From: Eriocheir sinensis
Taxonomy: Eukaryota > Arthropoda > Malacostraca > Decapoda > Varunidae
Direction: 5' to 3'
DNA: 64,000 bases
Assembly: GCF_024679095.1 (NCBI RefSeq)
Contig: NC_066516.1
Coordinates: 21,529,035 to 21,593,034 of the forward strand
Position 1 is the stretch's first letter. Each line of letters begins with the position of its first letter. Both the position numbers and the translations under genes were made by a program. Shown here one piece after another: positions 11,740-23,447 of the stretch. The notes under the pieces were generated by a model. That model had not been told where the DNA came from, made no database searches, and was given only the letters and a program-made list of their open reading frames with translations.

Positions 11740-12860
11740 CCGCCCAGGTGTGACGGGGATGACGGAGATGAGAAGGTGAAGGCAGGAGGGCAGGCAAGCA
11801 TAGGACAGTGGAGGTACATGGGACAAGATAAAAAGGGAAGGGAAGATGAGGAGGAGGAAGGAGGAATAGGAAATATGGAAAAGAGAAAGGCGAAGAGAGG
11901 AAAGAAGAACAGGTGGGATGGAAAAAGTAACACATGAGGAAAGAATAGAAATAATGAAAAAAATGAAACTGTGTAGGTAGGAGGGGAAGGAAGAATAGGG
12001 GAAACAGGATCATTGGGGTAAATTGTATAAGATAAAGAGGGAAAGAGATGATAAAGGGAGGGAAGGTCAGGAGGGACAGGGACAGAAGTTGAGGTTACAT
12101 GGTATAGGACGAGGAGGGAAGGGAGGATGAATAAAAGAAGAGATGGATAGAAAAGATCGAAGGAGGTGAATATTAAAAGACAGGTAGACGTGTAAAAGTG
12201 AACGAGGATAAAGCTAAAAAAAAAAAGAAGTACATGTTAATAAAAGGGAAGGGAGAATAAGGATGAAACAAACTACCCAGGAAAGCTGTTTAACCTATTA
12301 CTAAGTTCTCCATCCTAAAGCCAAAACGCGATACAACATTACACAAACGGAATATAAAATCACTGCTTGGTTTAGTTTGCCTGTAAATGTTTCCACGCCC
12401 AATGTAAGCGAGTCTTGTGAAGGGGTGGGAGTGGGGAGGCTTGGTTGTGTGTTCTCTAACAGTTCTAGGTCTCTGCATGGAAACGGTGGACGCGCTGAAT
12501 TCGGAGAGGAGGGAGGAGAAGCAGAGGGAGTGTGAGCGAGTGATAAATTGCTTAACACGATGGTGAGAAGTGGTTCAAGCATGTAAGGACAACACAGACA
12601 TTGGTATTCACGTGAGATAACAGGACGAGGAAGGGAAGGGTTGGCACACATCTGAATTACGTGGGTAGCTAGTTGCGACAGAGGGGAAGGGAAGGAAGGG
12701 AGGGAGGAAGGAAGGGAAGCGGTGGACGGAAGGGATGGATGAGGAAGGGGCAAAGCAGGGAATGAAATTAGGAAGGAAGGGACGGAAAAGCGGCGGGCGG
12801 TGGTGGTGGGCAGGAAAGGAATGTTTGTTAAGCAACTTTGAATATTATAAACACTCGCGA
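11740..12860. other. Purine-rich non-coding stretch
   Basis: Mostly GGAA/GGAG-rich with no pure array. 12290-12620 is less biased but contains no recognisable gene. Confidence 0.6.
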
Positions 12861-12999
12861 GGTCATTGCTCTCTGCTCTTCCTCACACTGACACCAGATT
12901 ATTATTTTTTATGACAAGTAGTATTCTGGTCTCTGTGGAGGTATATGTAAATTTATTTTGGACATTGAAGGTTGATGAGGATACGGCGATGTCTGACGA

Positions 13000-13002
<3 letters not shown>

Positions 13003-13066
<64 letters not shown>
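13003..13066 (+). repeat. (TG)32 microsatellite
   Basis: A perfect array. 13070-13610 is pyrimidine-rich and non-coding. Confidence 0.96.
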
Positions 13067-13067
<1 letters not shown>

Positions 13068-13610
13068 CCTCGAGGCTTTGGAGGGAAGGCAAATAAGTTC
13101 ATTAAATCGAGTCTGACCGTAATGAAATAAATCGTTATATGGTAAATCGATGTTGCAAGGTCTTAGTCGGTCATTGCGTAACAGCTAGATAACGTCGGTG
13201 CAATATTCGCTTTGGTAGAAACATTGCTCATTTTTTTTTTAAGCCTTCTCTCCGTCACAGCTCCGTCGTATAAGCCTTCCTGACGTTGACTGAAGTATTT
13301 AATCGATGTCCTTTTATGTATGGAAGGTCAGGTTTGATTAGTTTTCATATCACGACTTTTTTCCTTTTTCTTTCTTTTCGTCTTCGGATTTATTTAGTTT
13401 TCTTTGTTTCATGCTTAAATTTGCCTTCCTCGTTCCCCTGTTCCTCTGCTTCCAATTCTCTATACTCCACTTTATTTCTCTAATTTTTTTTTCTTTTTAA
13501 GTTTGTTTCATGCTGATCTTTACATTCTTCACTCACATGTTCCTTTCCTTCCAATTCTCCACACTACAATTTTCTCTTTTCTGGTTCATGCTTTCTTCCT
13601 CCTTTTTCAA

Positions 13611-13612
<2 letters not shown>

Positions 13613-13662
<50 letters not shown>
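13613..13662 (+). repeat. (TC)25 microsatellite
   Basis: A perfect array. A GC-rich non-coding stretch follows at 13800-14120. Confidence 0.95.
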
Positions 13663-13664
<2 letters not shown>

Positions 13665-14423
13665 GCTGTTTTCCGTCTTGACCTCTGTTAATTATTTCTC
13701 GCTCCTCAAATATTCCCCCTCTCTTCAACAATTTTCCTCACCCCTTGCCTGGAATCCATTATTATTCACCTTTCTTTTCCCACACCACTCTCTCTTCGCC
13801 TTCACAACGAGGGCGGGCGGGCGGCGATGGGGGAGGAAGGGAAATGGTGGACGGCGGCCTGCAGCTGTTGCATATTCGTCTTTCATCCTCGGTCCTTTGT
13901 CCTGGCAGCTGGGCGAACGTGCCGCGCAGCCAGGCCAGGCGATGGGGAGCGTGACGAGGGGGTGATCGAGGGCGAGGCGGGGCGAGGAGGGCGGCGGGGA
14001 CGGAGGGCATTCAAGGACAGAAAGTCAAGGGTCAAGGCCAGAGAGGAAAGTCCAGGCAGGAGTGAAAGCAGAGAGGGACGCTTACGGCTCAGGCTCAGGG
14101 TCGAGGGTGAGGAACACGAGTGAAAGTCAAGTGGTGTGAAGGACGGACTGTAGCTGGGCCTTTGGAGGGGGAGGCAGGTGGGGTAGAGGGGGAGGGGGAA
14201 TGACGGCAGTGTACAAGTAGAGGCGTAGTGTTAGTGTGGGCCTTACGCCTAAAGGACCAACCAACCAACCAGCCGGCCGGTGCATGTGAACTGGACGGAT
14301 GTGATGCGGGGATGCGGTGATAATCAATACATCTTGAGTCAGTGCCAGCCAGCCATCGCCTTAGGCTTCCACATGGGGCATAGGTATTGATATGACTGAC
14401 TACTTTTTTTCCTTACATTCCGA

Positions 14424-14558
14424 CAGTAGTAGTAGTAGAAGTAGTAGTAGTGTAGTAGTAGTAGTTCTTAAGGAAAAGGACACAGCTGAAGGATAATAAA
14501 AAAATAAAATAAAAAAACCCGCTAATCGCTTCTCCTACAAAACCAAATCGCAGGAGTG

Positions 14559-14619
<61 letters not shown>
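14424..14619 (+). repeat. TAG trinucleotide arrays around a SINE-like element
   Basis: TAG repeats at 14426-14465 and 14560-14619 flank the element at 14468-14550. 14640-15125 is GC-rich with no gene. Confidence 0.9.
14468..14550 (+). mobile_element. Short SINE-like element, copy 2
   Basis: It reads AAGGACACAGCTGAAGGATA, an A-rich run, then CCCGCTAATCGCTTCTCCTAC. It sits between two TAG trinucleotide arrays (14426-14465 and 14560-14618). Confidence 0.6.
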
Positions 14620-15125
14620 AAGGGAAGAAGAACAGGCTACCCAAAAGACAAGGACGAGATCAAACAGGGAAGACGGCTGAAGAAAGCACGAGGATGAGCC
14701 GTCAGTCAATCAATCAACCAATCAGAGTGTGCGTAACTTGATAACCGGTACTCAAGGTGAAGGCCACGGAGACGGGGAACGACCCAGAGGAGGACGACAA
14801 CCACGACACTGACGACCACAAACAATGACAGGAAAACGCGCCTATCGACCAAGGAGGAGATGATATTCGGGAGGTCAAGGGTGAAGGTCGGGTTTTAGGG
14901 CTTGGCGGCGGCGGTGGTATCAGGGCGCCGTGTCTCGGGGGGGGCGGCGGCATCCTGAGGCGTCCCTTCTCACCCCGCGACTGTGTTTAGGCCTGAGAGG
15001 ACCCCCACCAGCGAGGCCTCCGCTCAGGGCCGATGGATGCTATCTGCTGTGGGGGGGCAGGAGGTGGTGGTGCTTCGGAAGGGGGGCGGAGGACTTGGTG
15101 TGTTGTGGAGGGAAGTGAGGAGCGA

Positions 15126-15328
<203 letters not shown>

Positions 15329-15904
15329 ATATGATGAATTGAAACTAAGGTGAAAGGAAATTAGAGAAAGAAAAGTAAGGTGCAAGATGTGTAAATAGAT
15401 AGGAAAATGAGAGAAAGGAGAGGAATAGGAACACGACGGAGTAGGGAAGGGGGGTGGTAGTAAGGGAAGGAAGGAAAGGGGGGCAGAAAAAGGGGGAGAG
15501 GAGTGGGGGGGCTGGTTTAAAGGTCAATGGCTGGCGCGTGTAGGCCTAATACTTGCCTTCCCTTCCTTTCCCCCCCCCCACTCCCCCTTCCTCCACCTCC
15601 CACCTCCTCGTCCCTCCTTCCTTTCACTTCTCTTCATCACAAACACATACACTCCCCCCCCCCTTCCCCCTCCCCCCTCTCACCCTCCCCCCTCTCAAGT
15701 CCCTTCCTCCTCCCTCCCCCCTCTCGAGTCCCTCTCAAACCACATGGGTCACCTAACGATGCGGTGACTAACCTCTCTCGTAGCAACACTCGTGAACATA
15801 CGTATTAAGTGTCTTGCTCATAAAAGTGTTCCTTACCTGCCGTGCGCACCTGGCTTTGTGTCTTTGGAGGTACTTATGAGGTCGTGAACGATTATTTTTG
15901 AGAG

Positions 15905-16340
15905 ATCTTGATTGTTTTGAGTCAGTGTGTTTGTTTGTGTGTGGATTGTGTTGTTTGTGTTTGTGATTGTGTGTGTGTTTGTGTTGTGTTTGTGTCTTCG
16001 TGTGAATTAGGAGGAGGGGAAGTTACTGAATGGATGTCAATTTTCAGCTTTTGTGTTAGTGTGTTTGTTTGTGTGTGCCTTGTGTTGTTTGTGTTTGTGA
16101 TTGCCTGTGTGTGTTTGTTTGTGTTTGTGTTTTAGTGTGTATTAAGGGGAGGGAAAGTTACTTAATCGATGTCAATATTCAGCTTTTGTGTTAGTGTGTT
16201 TGTTTGTGTGTGCCTTGTGTTGTGTGTGTTTGTGATTGCCTGTGTGTGTTTGTTTGTGTTTGTGTTTTAGTGTGTATTAAGGGGAGGGAAAGTTACTTAA
16301 TCGATGTCAATATTCAGCTTTTGTATTTGTGTGTTTGTTG
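15905..16340 (+). repeat. 135-bp tandem repeat, about three copies
   Basis: AAGGGGAGGGAAAGTTACTT recurs at 16144 and 16279, with a diverged copy near 16009 (period 135). Between them lies a TGTGTTTG-rich segment. The last two units are almost identical. Confidence 0.88.
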
Positions 16341-16569
16341 TAAATTATTCTCCAATACCATGAATTATAAATGCTCATCGTGACTTTAAACTGTTAAGTA
16401 TGTTTACGTGTTATGTGTAGCACTTGAATTTGTTGCTCTAAATGTCTTTGTGTTATATATTTACATTTTTTGCTTGTTTTACGGTAAAGTATCTCGTGTT
16501 TTCTCAGAGGTCAAATGAATAACTGCATAAACGTGTAGACCGGTAAGGAAAGGAATTTGTCTTTTGAGG

Positions 16570-16570
<1 letters not shown>

Positions 16571-16615
<45 letters not shown>
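16571..16615 (+). repeat. (CA)22 microsatellite
   Basis: A perfect array. 16340-16560 is AT-rich with nothing recognised. Confidence 0.95.
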
Positions 16616-16618
<3 letters not shown>

Positions 16619-16989
16619 AGCTTATCCCGTTCACGCCTCCCTTCCTTCCGTGTCCACCGGCGTCCACTGTGACCGCCTACCTCTTCGTGACACGTGAGCC
16701 GCCCCGCCCACTCGCTCCTCCCCACCCCAGTCCACCCCCTTCCTCACCCTACTCCTCTCTCCCTTCTCTTTCACCCCTCTTAAGCTCTTTATACCTTGCT
16801 CCCTCCGTACCATCACTCCCCTCTCCTCTTATGCCGCCGTGCCACCCCGCCCGACCGCTCCCCTCTTTTCCCCTCTCCTTCCCTTCTTGGTCCGAGTTAA
16901 TCTTCCTCGTTGTGACTTCCTTCCTCTTTGCTTTTTATTTCTTCGTGCACTTCCTTGTTCTCGTTTCTCATGTATTCCCTTTAACGTCC

Positions 16990-17475
16990 CGGTAGAACAT
17001 GTATATATATTTCCATCTTGTTTTGTGTTTTTCCCTTCCTTCCAATATTCTCCTATCTTCAGTTATTCTCCCCGTGTTCTTCCTTTTCCTCTCTATCTCA
17101 ATACATCTTTTCCTCTTGTCTTGTCTTCGTTCTACCCTTCCTTCCTTCATTCTGCTCCAGCCTTCTGTTTTCCTCTACCTTCAGTCCTCCTCTTCATGCT
17201 TTCCTCTTATTTCTTTGCTCAATATGTCTTTCCTTCTCATCTTGTATTGCTTTCTAGTTCTATAGTATACCCTTCCTTTCTTCCGCTCCGGACTTCCACT
17301 TTCCTCTTCCTCTAAACCTCCTCCTCCTCCTCTTCATGCCTTCCTCTTATTTCCTTGCACAACATATCTTTCCTTCTCATCTTGTATTGCTTCCTAGTTC
17401 TACCCTTCCTCCCTCCTGCCCCGGACTCTCACTTTCCTCTTCCTCTATGCCTCCTCCTCCTCTATTTCTAACATC
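16990..17475 (+). repeat. Pyrimidine-rich tandem repeat with a unit near 139 bp
   Basis: TTCTCATCTTGTATTGCTT recurs at about 17236 and 17375, and the units starting at 17197 and 17336 match over most of their length. An older, more diverged unit precedes at about 17060. Confidence 0.75.
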
Positions 17476-17506
17476 CTTACAAACAAGGCAACACAAAGAG
17501 AAAGGC

Positions 17507-17508
<2 letters not shown>

Positions 17509-17583
<75 letters not shown>
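17509..17583 (+). repeat. (CA)37 microsatellite
   Basis: A perfect array. Confidence 0.96.
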
Positions 17584-17586
<3 letters not shown>

Positions 17587-17755
17587 GCGCACACACCGGG
17601 AATAATTAATACAGTGCATTAGTGATAAATGATGGGGACGTGGGCGCCATAAAAACAAATATAATGCCGCGGTACCGATGAGCGATGGAGCGCCACACTT
17701 TCGAGGGAGGAAAATGTTAGTGGTGGGTGATTATTATTTTTTTGTGGTGCTCTTG

Positions 17756-17757
<2 letters not shown>

Positions 17758-17836
<79 letters not shown>
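17758..17836 (+). repeat. (TTA)26 microsatellite
   Basis: A perfect TTA array leading into a SINE-like element. A TTG array lies at 17942-17979. Confidence 0.95.
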
Positions 17837-17860
17837 GTCGTTATTATTTTCATTATTATT

Positions 17861-17941
17861 ATTTTTTTTACATCAGAGGACACGGCTCAAGGGCAATAAA
17901 AAGAGTTAAAAAAAAAAAAGCCCGCTACTCGCCGCTTCTAT
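17861..17941 (+). mobile_element. Short SINE-like element, copy 3
   Basis: It reads TTTTACATCAGAGGACACGG, CTCAAGGGCAATAAAAAG, an A-run, then GCCCGCTACTCGCCGCTTC. It has a TTA array at its left edge and a TTG array at its right. Confidence 0.65.
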
Positions 17942-17943
17942 TG

Positions 17944-17977
<34 letters not shown>

Positions 17978-17982
17978 GATGT

Positions 17983-18084
17983 AATATTTAAGTGAAGAAA
18001 ACTATCAGAGAATCTCGTTGTTATTAATACTACAACAACAACAGCAACACGATTCTCTAATGATTTTCTTCAATTAAATATTTT
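17983..18084. repeat. Imperfect palindrome with arms of about 40 bp
   Basis: AATATTTAAGTGAAGAAAAC and CAGAGAATC on the left pair with GATTCTCT, GATTTTCTTC and AATTAAATATT on the right. The loop contains CAACAACAACAGCAAC. Confidence 0.7.
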
Positions 18085-18197
18085 CTCAACTTCAACTATT
18101 TTTTTTCTCGTTTTACTGACTTGATTTGTGTAACACTCTCACCTACACAAACTCGGTAAGTCACTGCCGGCTTCTGTGTTACACGTGACTGCATAGC

Positions 18198-18199
<2 letters not shown>

Positions 18200-18235
<36 letters not shown>
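18200..18235 (+). repeat. (CA)18 microsatellite
   Basis: A perfect array. Confidence 0.95.
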
Positions 18236-18238
<3 letters not shown>

Positions 18239-18289
18239 GGCAGCTCCCCCCTCCCCTGAACAGAAGATTAGAGTATAGAGTTTCAAGGT

Positions 18290-18990
18290 CAGAGGCGGGG
18301 GAAGGCGAGGTGACGGAGGAGGGAGGAAGGAGGGAGGGAGGAAGGAAGGGAGCGTGCAGGAAAGGTGACAGGGGAGGAAGAGAGAGGGAGAGAGAGGAAG
18401 GGGTCTTTGCGAGTTGATATGGAGGGGGAGAAAAGAATGAGAGGGGATCTGATGGAGGATATGAGGGAGGAGGAGGAGTGTAAGGAAAGGTGTGAGGGGG
18501 AAGTGGATTAAAAGAGGAACGAGAACACGGAAGAGCAGGGGGAATAAATGTAGAGAGAGGGAGAGAACTTGCAGATTATGAAGCTGGAGTGGATTAGGAG
18601 TAATCTGGAGGGAGAAGTGGGTGGAAGGGACGTGGAGGAGTGGTGGATAGATAGAGGAACGAAAGCAGACAAGAGCAGGAGGAATAGTTAGAGGGAGGGA
18701 CCTTGTGGATTGATGCGGAACTGGCGTCAATAAGGAGGAATTTGGAGGGAGAAGTAGTGGAAGAGATGAGGGAAGAGTGGAGGGGTAGAGAAACGAGAAC
18801 AAGTAAGTGGAGGAAGAATAGAGAGAGGGAATTGTGGAGTGTGAGGAAAGCTGTGAGGGAGGAAAAAGAAGGGATAGACGAACTTGAGCGAGCGGGAGAA
18901 ATACGAGTAAGTGACGGATTGAAGGACATGAAGGGATTTTGTGGATTAATAAGGATGAGAAAGGGTGAGGAGGAGGGAGGTTGCAAGGGG
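18290..18990 (+). repeat. Purine-rich degenerate minisatellite
   Basis: Words such as AGAGGAACGAGAACA and GAGGGAGAAGTGG recur roughly every 110-130 bp. The Ser/Pro/Leu-rich frame on the - strand is a by-product. Confidence 0.65.
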
Positions 18991-19134
18991 GAATGAAGGA
19001 GGAACGGGGATTGGCCTCCTTGGATTGGCATAACACTAATCTGCGCTCCGGGGACGATGGCACGGCGGTTCGATCAGGTCTGGTTTCTGGTTACCTCGGA
19101 GGGCGGAGCCGCGGCTATCACTCTGGCGCCGAGA

Positions 19135-19435
19135 CGCAAGGACACGACAGACAGACGGACGCGAGGACATGGACGGACTGTCAAACCCAAGGACACGGAC
19201 AGCCAGAAACAGACGGACGAAAGGACGTGGACAGAGAGATACAGACGGACGATAGGACAGGAATGAACAGACGCAGAAGAACCCAAGGACACAGAAGGAC
19301 AGTCAGAAGAAAGCAGGAACACGGACAGACAGGAACATACGGAGGAAAGGACACGGACGGACAGACACAAGAACGCAAGAAGAACGTGGACAAACAGAAA
19401 CAAATGGACGAAAGGACACGGACAGACAGCTAATC
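19135..19435 (+). repeat. GGACACGGACAGACAG-type minisatellite
   Basis: Degenerate copies of AAGGACACGGACAGACAG with GAAAC spacers fill 300 bp. Confidence 0.8.
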
Positions 19436-19454
19436 TACCACAAGGACAAGAACA

Positions 19455-19559
19455 ATAAAAAAACTTACAAACAAGGGCAGACAAAAGGCTTAAATAAAGA
19501 CATAAATAAAAAAAACTTACAAACAAGGGCAGACAAAAGGCTTAAATAAAGACATGAAT
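19455..19559 (+). repeat. 52-bp tandem duplication, nearly identical
   Basis: AACTTACAAACAAGGGCAGA continuing through CAAAAGGCTTAAATAAAGAC occurs twice, 52 bp apart. The stretch 19560-20140 holds no recognised feature. Confidence 0.92.
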
Positions 19560-20145
19560 AAGTGTTAACGGTACATTAGATAAAACTAAAACCATGACCA
19601 GCAAGCGACGCCACACAACAGAAAGGATATTATAGCTAGGACCAGACAGGCAGAGGCAGAAGAAAGCAAATTATCAGGCAGACGTGTAAACAGGACAGCA
19701 GACAACACCACTAAAAATACCTTGGCAAGAAAGTTGGAAAGTTTCGTTTAGTCGCCGCAACATCTGTGGTCATATGCCGGAGAGAGACAGAAGGGGAAGG
19801 AGTTACAGGACCTTGGCAAGACTGACATCAACAAGGCAGAACTCACACGGAGGAAAAATTTAATGTTCGCAGATGTCACAAAAGGAGACTCCCAGGCAGG
19901 TCACAAGGAGCCCAGGAACAGGGACAGGCGCAGAGGCAAACGAAAAGCAGCCATGTCGACAGGCCGGCAGGTAACACTGACATACACAGACTTAAACTCA
20001 CACACCAGAAATTAAATGCCTGCAAATAATTCATAGGTACGCAGGCAAGTACAAAAGAAGCTGTGACATGGACAAACAAACATAATGAGAAATATCAGTG
20101 TATAACTAACACCCCCAAAATAGCTCCTGACTTTGTCCTTGCATG

Positions 20146-20193
20146 TTGAGATTTTTTTACTGTCCTTGAGTTGCCTCCAGTACTGTAACACAA
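20146..20193 (-). repeat. Possible fragment of the short SINE-like family
   Basis: On the - strand it reads TTACAGTACTGGAGGCAACT, CAAGGACAGTAAAAAAAT, resembling the head of the family at 8535. Only about 45 bp match. Confidence 0.35.
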
Positions 20194-20489
20194 AACAAAT
20201 AAATAAAACTAAAAATAACTGACTAACACAAAATCACAGTGGACGTTATACAAACAAATACAAGCCAAACAAACAGACGAGTAGACAGACGTAGGGAGAA
20301 GGAAGATAAACAAATGAGTATGTTACGGAAAGGTGTGGGCGGGTGGGCACTGGGCAATAAACAAAAACAAAAATAAGTCAAGTCGTCTGTAGCCTTGAAA
20401 TCTACCTCCGCCTCCTCTCAACTTATTCACCACAAACGGTCACGGCAGCAGAACAGTCACTCTCCGTCTGTCACCGCCACCGAGCAGAC

Positions 20490-20600
20490 AGTCCTGAATG
20501 GGGGAGGTCTGCATGGCTAGGTCTGGTTGCTCGTCACGGTCAGGATTCGAACTCAATGACTGGCCTCTCCCAGACATCTGATGTTTTTGTGTTCTCAGTT
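20490..20600 (-). mobile_element. Possible tRNA-derived SINE remnant
   Basis: A B-box match GAGTTCGAATCCTG (read on the - strand, near 20553-20540) is the only clear element. The A-box side is not convincing. Confidence 0.3.
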
Positions 20601-20654
20601 TCTTATGTAAGCCAGTTAGGTCTCGTTTGGCAGCTCTAAGACATTGGTACGCAT

Positions 20655-21018
20655 TTAACCCGGTAGCAGTGACGGGCCAAATTTGTGGCTTTACCGTGTA
20701 GCAGCGACGGGCTAAATTTATGGCTTTACCGTGTAGCAGCGACGGACTAAATTTGTGGCTTTACCGTGTAGCAGCGACGGGCCAAATTTATGGCTTTACG
20801 GTGTAGCAGCGACGGGCCAAATTTGTGGCTTTACCGTGTAGCAGCGACGGGCCAAATTTTTGCCAAGATATAACCCCCAAAAAAACAGATGATTCATAAA
20901 TTGATCACAAATGCGTTGATATATATTATGAAATGGTTTACGTGAGTGATGATTTTTTCTCATTTTTCTCGCTTAGAGGGGCCTTTAATAAACATGATCC
21001 CCGCAGCTACCGGGTTAA
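20655..21018. mobile_element. TTAA-flanked piggyBac-like non-autonomous element
   Basis: The element begins TTAACCCGGTAGCAG and ends CAGCTACCGGGTTAA. Both ends carry TTAA and open with CCC, as piggyBac-superfamily elements do. The inverted termini match over about 11 bp with one mismatch. Inside, 20690-20862 holds about five copies of a 35-bp unit built from the terminal sequence (GTAGCAGCGACGGGCC...TTTACC). The remaining 150 bp is AT-rich. There is no open frame, so it would need a transposase from elsewhere. Confidence 0.75.
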
Positions 21019-21059
21019 TATTCATACAAACGCTACGACACCCAGGTGAAGAGACAATA

Positions 21060-21470
21060 ATAGGTAACCGGTGACATACAGGTAGATGACGCCAGGTAAA
21101 TAGAATGAATTAAAGATCCCGTTTTGCAGCTTAACCTCAAGGTATACAACGAGACGGCAGCACGCCATTACTTAACTAATTCACTTAATCATCCAGGTAA
21201 GATTCGACAGGTATAAGCAGGTGAGGACACTATGAGAAGAGAGATGACTAGACAGAGGAAGCGCGCCATTACTATTAATTAATGCACTTAATCATCCAGG
21301 TAAGAGTCGTTAGCGCGTGACTGCGGACAGGTATAAACAGGTAATGATGATATGAGATGACAGGTGATTAAACGGAAGCACTCCATTACTGTTAACTAAT
21401 ACACCTAATCATCCAGGTAAGAGTCGTTAGATGGGGACGGGGGACAAGTATAAGCAGGTGAAGACGATGA
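21060..21470 (+). repeat. Tandem repeat with a splice-donor-like word in each unit
   Basis: AATCATCCAGGTAAGA occurs at the ends of three diverged units (near 21189, 21289 and 21407), each after a CCATTACT...TAATTAAT block and before GACAGGTATAAGCAGGT. Unit length is 100-117 bp. Confidence 0.78.
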
Positions 21471-21542
21471 AGGAAGAGAAATGGAAGAGGATTATGGCAG
21501 TGGACGGACAAAGACAAGATTAAGGTCGGTATCCTGAGAAGC

Positions 21543-21712
21543 TCGGGTTTTCATGGGTGTGTTTTTTCCACGTTTATGGCACAGAAGCTTCGTCTAACTA
21601 CCACAAGGGTCATAAAACTAGCCACGGATAGCCCCACTACCCTCACGAAAGCCTTGTCGAGTGTGCGTGCCTGAGTGCCGATATGTTTAAGAATGTGACC
21701 TCGTCCAAACAG
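21543..21712 (+). repeat. Dispersed repeat, single copy related to 8045-8527
   Basis: It shares the blocks TTTATGGCACAGAAGC, TAACTACCACAAGGGTCAT, AAAACTAG, CACGAAAGCCTTGTCGAG and ATATGTTTAAGAATGTGACC with the copy near 39.7 kb. A 73-codon frame on the - strand through it is a by-product of the repeat. Confidence 0.65.
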
Positions 21713-21838
21713 CGAGACCGACCGACGCAGACCCTTGAGAAGACAGATAAGAGGAGCCTTCAACAACAACATGCCCGCCGCGCCTAAATTTAGAAGCCAG
21801 AGTACAAGTGACCCAGGACGCCCTTGTTGTGTTTATGA

Positions 21839-21880
21839 ATGGTGTGTGTGTGTGTGGGTGTGGGTGTGTGTGTGTGTCTA
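21839..21880 (+). repeat. TG-rich microsatellite
   Basis: An imperfect GTGTGGG array. Confidence 0.85.
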
Positions 21881-22049
21881 GATTCCTCACCATATGTAAA
21901 CCTAACCCCTATATTATCATCTTGTGTGTGCCTGTTTGCCTAAGTGTTTTGTTTATTTTGTGCAGGCTCCCTTTTTAAATAAACTTCATTCGTATATGTA
22001 TTGCAAGTTTCGCTTCATTTCCACGCTCAGCACGTAAGTAAAAATGTGA

Positions 22050-22335
22050 GGTAAAGTTGGGTGCAAACGCGATAGCTGAGCGTGACGGCCGTGCTCAGCT
22101 TCATCCCTTTGACCCTCTGAGCCTGTGGTGGGAGGGAGCCCTTAACCCGACACAGGGCCAGTTTAACATCCGGGTCACCATAGTTTACCTTCCTCAGATT
22201 TCCTCAGGTACTGTCCATTTTTATCGACCAACCCGAAAGGAAGGATGAACACGCCGACTGCCCAGGCCGGGATTCGAACCTAGGCCCGCAGATTCATAGC
22301 CAGGGACGCTAACCACTGCACAGCGAAGGCGTTAA
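22050..22335 (-). mobile_element. tRNA-derived SINE remnant
   Basis: Read on the - strand, 22335-22262 resembles a tRNA head. An A-box-like TGCAGTGGTTAGCGTCC (near 22325-22308) is followed about 35 bp later by a B box TAGGTTCGAATCCC (22282-22269). The body runs on to about 22050 (words GGTCGATAAAAATGGACAG, GGTAAACTATGGTGACCC). No cloverleaf could be drawn, so it is not a functional tRNA. Confidence 0.65.
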
Positions 22336-22534
22336 GTACATAAGAATGTAAGGTATTTTAATTAATCTGTGCTCAAGTGTGGTTGGGTTTCAAGGGCACT
22401 CCACAAGTGTACAACGTTCACGGCTGATTGAATGAATGTATACTGATTGACACTGACGATCACATAACGGATTAGGGTACGTTACATCATCAGTAAGAGA
22501 AAAAAAAGTAGTAATGCGTCGGCAGAAGTTATAT

Positions 22535-22868
22535 AAGTGTGCGAAGGAAACTGGAAAAAAGTAAGAAAAGTGTTAATAAGGAAACTGGAACAAAAGTAAG
22601 AATTGTGTTAATAAGGATGTTGAAAAAGAAAACGTTAAAAAAAATAATAACAAATAGTGAAAATGGTGTTAAGAGGGAAATTGACAAAAAGTATGCACAG
22701 TGTTGAAAGAGAAAAACTGACAAAAATCAAAGGGAGGTGTAACGAGGAAAACCGACAAAAAAAATTACGACAGGTGTTCAGAGGGAAACTGACCACAGGT
22801 AATAAAGGTGCAGATAGAGAGAAGCTGCCCAGTGGCGATGAAGGTGTTGAAGGGAAAACTGACAAAAT
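22535..22868 (+). repeat. A-rich degenerate minisatellite, unit about 40 bp
   Basis: GTGTTAATAAGGAAACTGGA and later AGAGGGAAATTGACAAAAAG recur with changes about nine times. Confidence 0.75.
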
Positions 22869-22974
22869 ATAGCTCCATGAAATACGTAAAAAGGTAAATG
22901 ACAAGAAAAATAAAATCCGGGTACCAATGCCGCCAAAACGGTGGACGCCGCGAAGGACCAAGGCAGCAACGCAC

Positions 22975-23341
22975 CGCATGACACACCAGACGCACGACAC
23001 ACCAGACGCACGACACACCAGACGCATGACACACCAGACGCATGACACACCAGACGCATGACACACCAGGCGCACGACACACCAGACGCATGACACACCA
23101 GGCGCACGACACACCAGGCGCACGACACACCAGACGCACGACACACCAGACGCACGACACACCAGACGCACGACACACCAGACGCACGACACACCAGACG
23201 CATGACACACCAGACGCATGACACACCAGACGCATGACACACCAGACGCACGACACACCAGACGCATGACACACCAGACGCATGACACACCAGACGCATG
23301 ACACACCAGACGCATGACACACCAGACGCACGACACACCGC
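22975..23341 (+). repeat. 16-bp minisatellite, about 23 copies
   Basis: The unit GACGCATGACACACCA repeats head to tail. Variation is mainly ATG/ACG at one position and AGAC/AGGC at another. Frames through it read V-S-C-V-W-C-V-M-R-L-V-C-H-A-S-G in a 48-nt cycle and are not genes. Confidence 0.96.
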
Positions 23342-23444
23342 ACTCAGGAGGACGCTGCTTGCACGCCAGACACGCCCATTAACGCCCTTCAGAGGTACAC
23401 ACCCCTTGACGTCACCACCACAGCACCTTAGAGGACTAACACCC

Positions 23445-23447
23445 ACC

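Noticed and set aside
22262..22335. tRNA gene
   Set aside because: A and B boxes are present, but no cloverleaf or acceptor stem forms; it fits a SINE head.
22975..23341. CRISPR-like regular array
   Set aside because: There are no spacers: the 16-bp units are directly adjacent, and the genome is eukaryotic.
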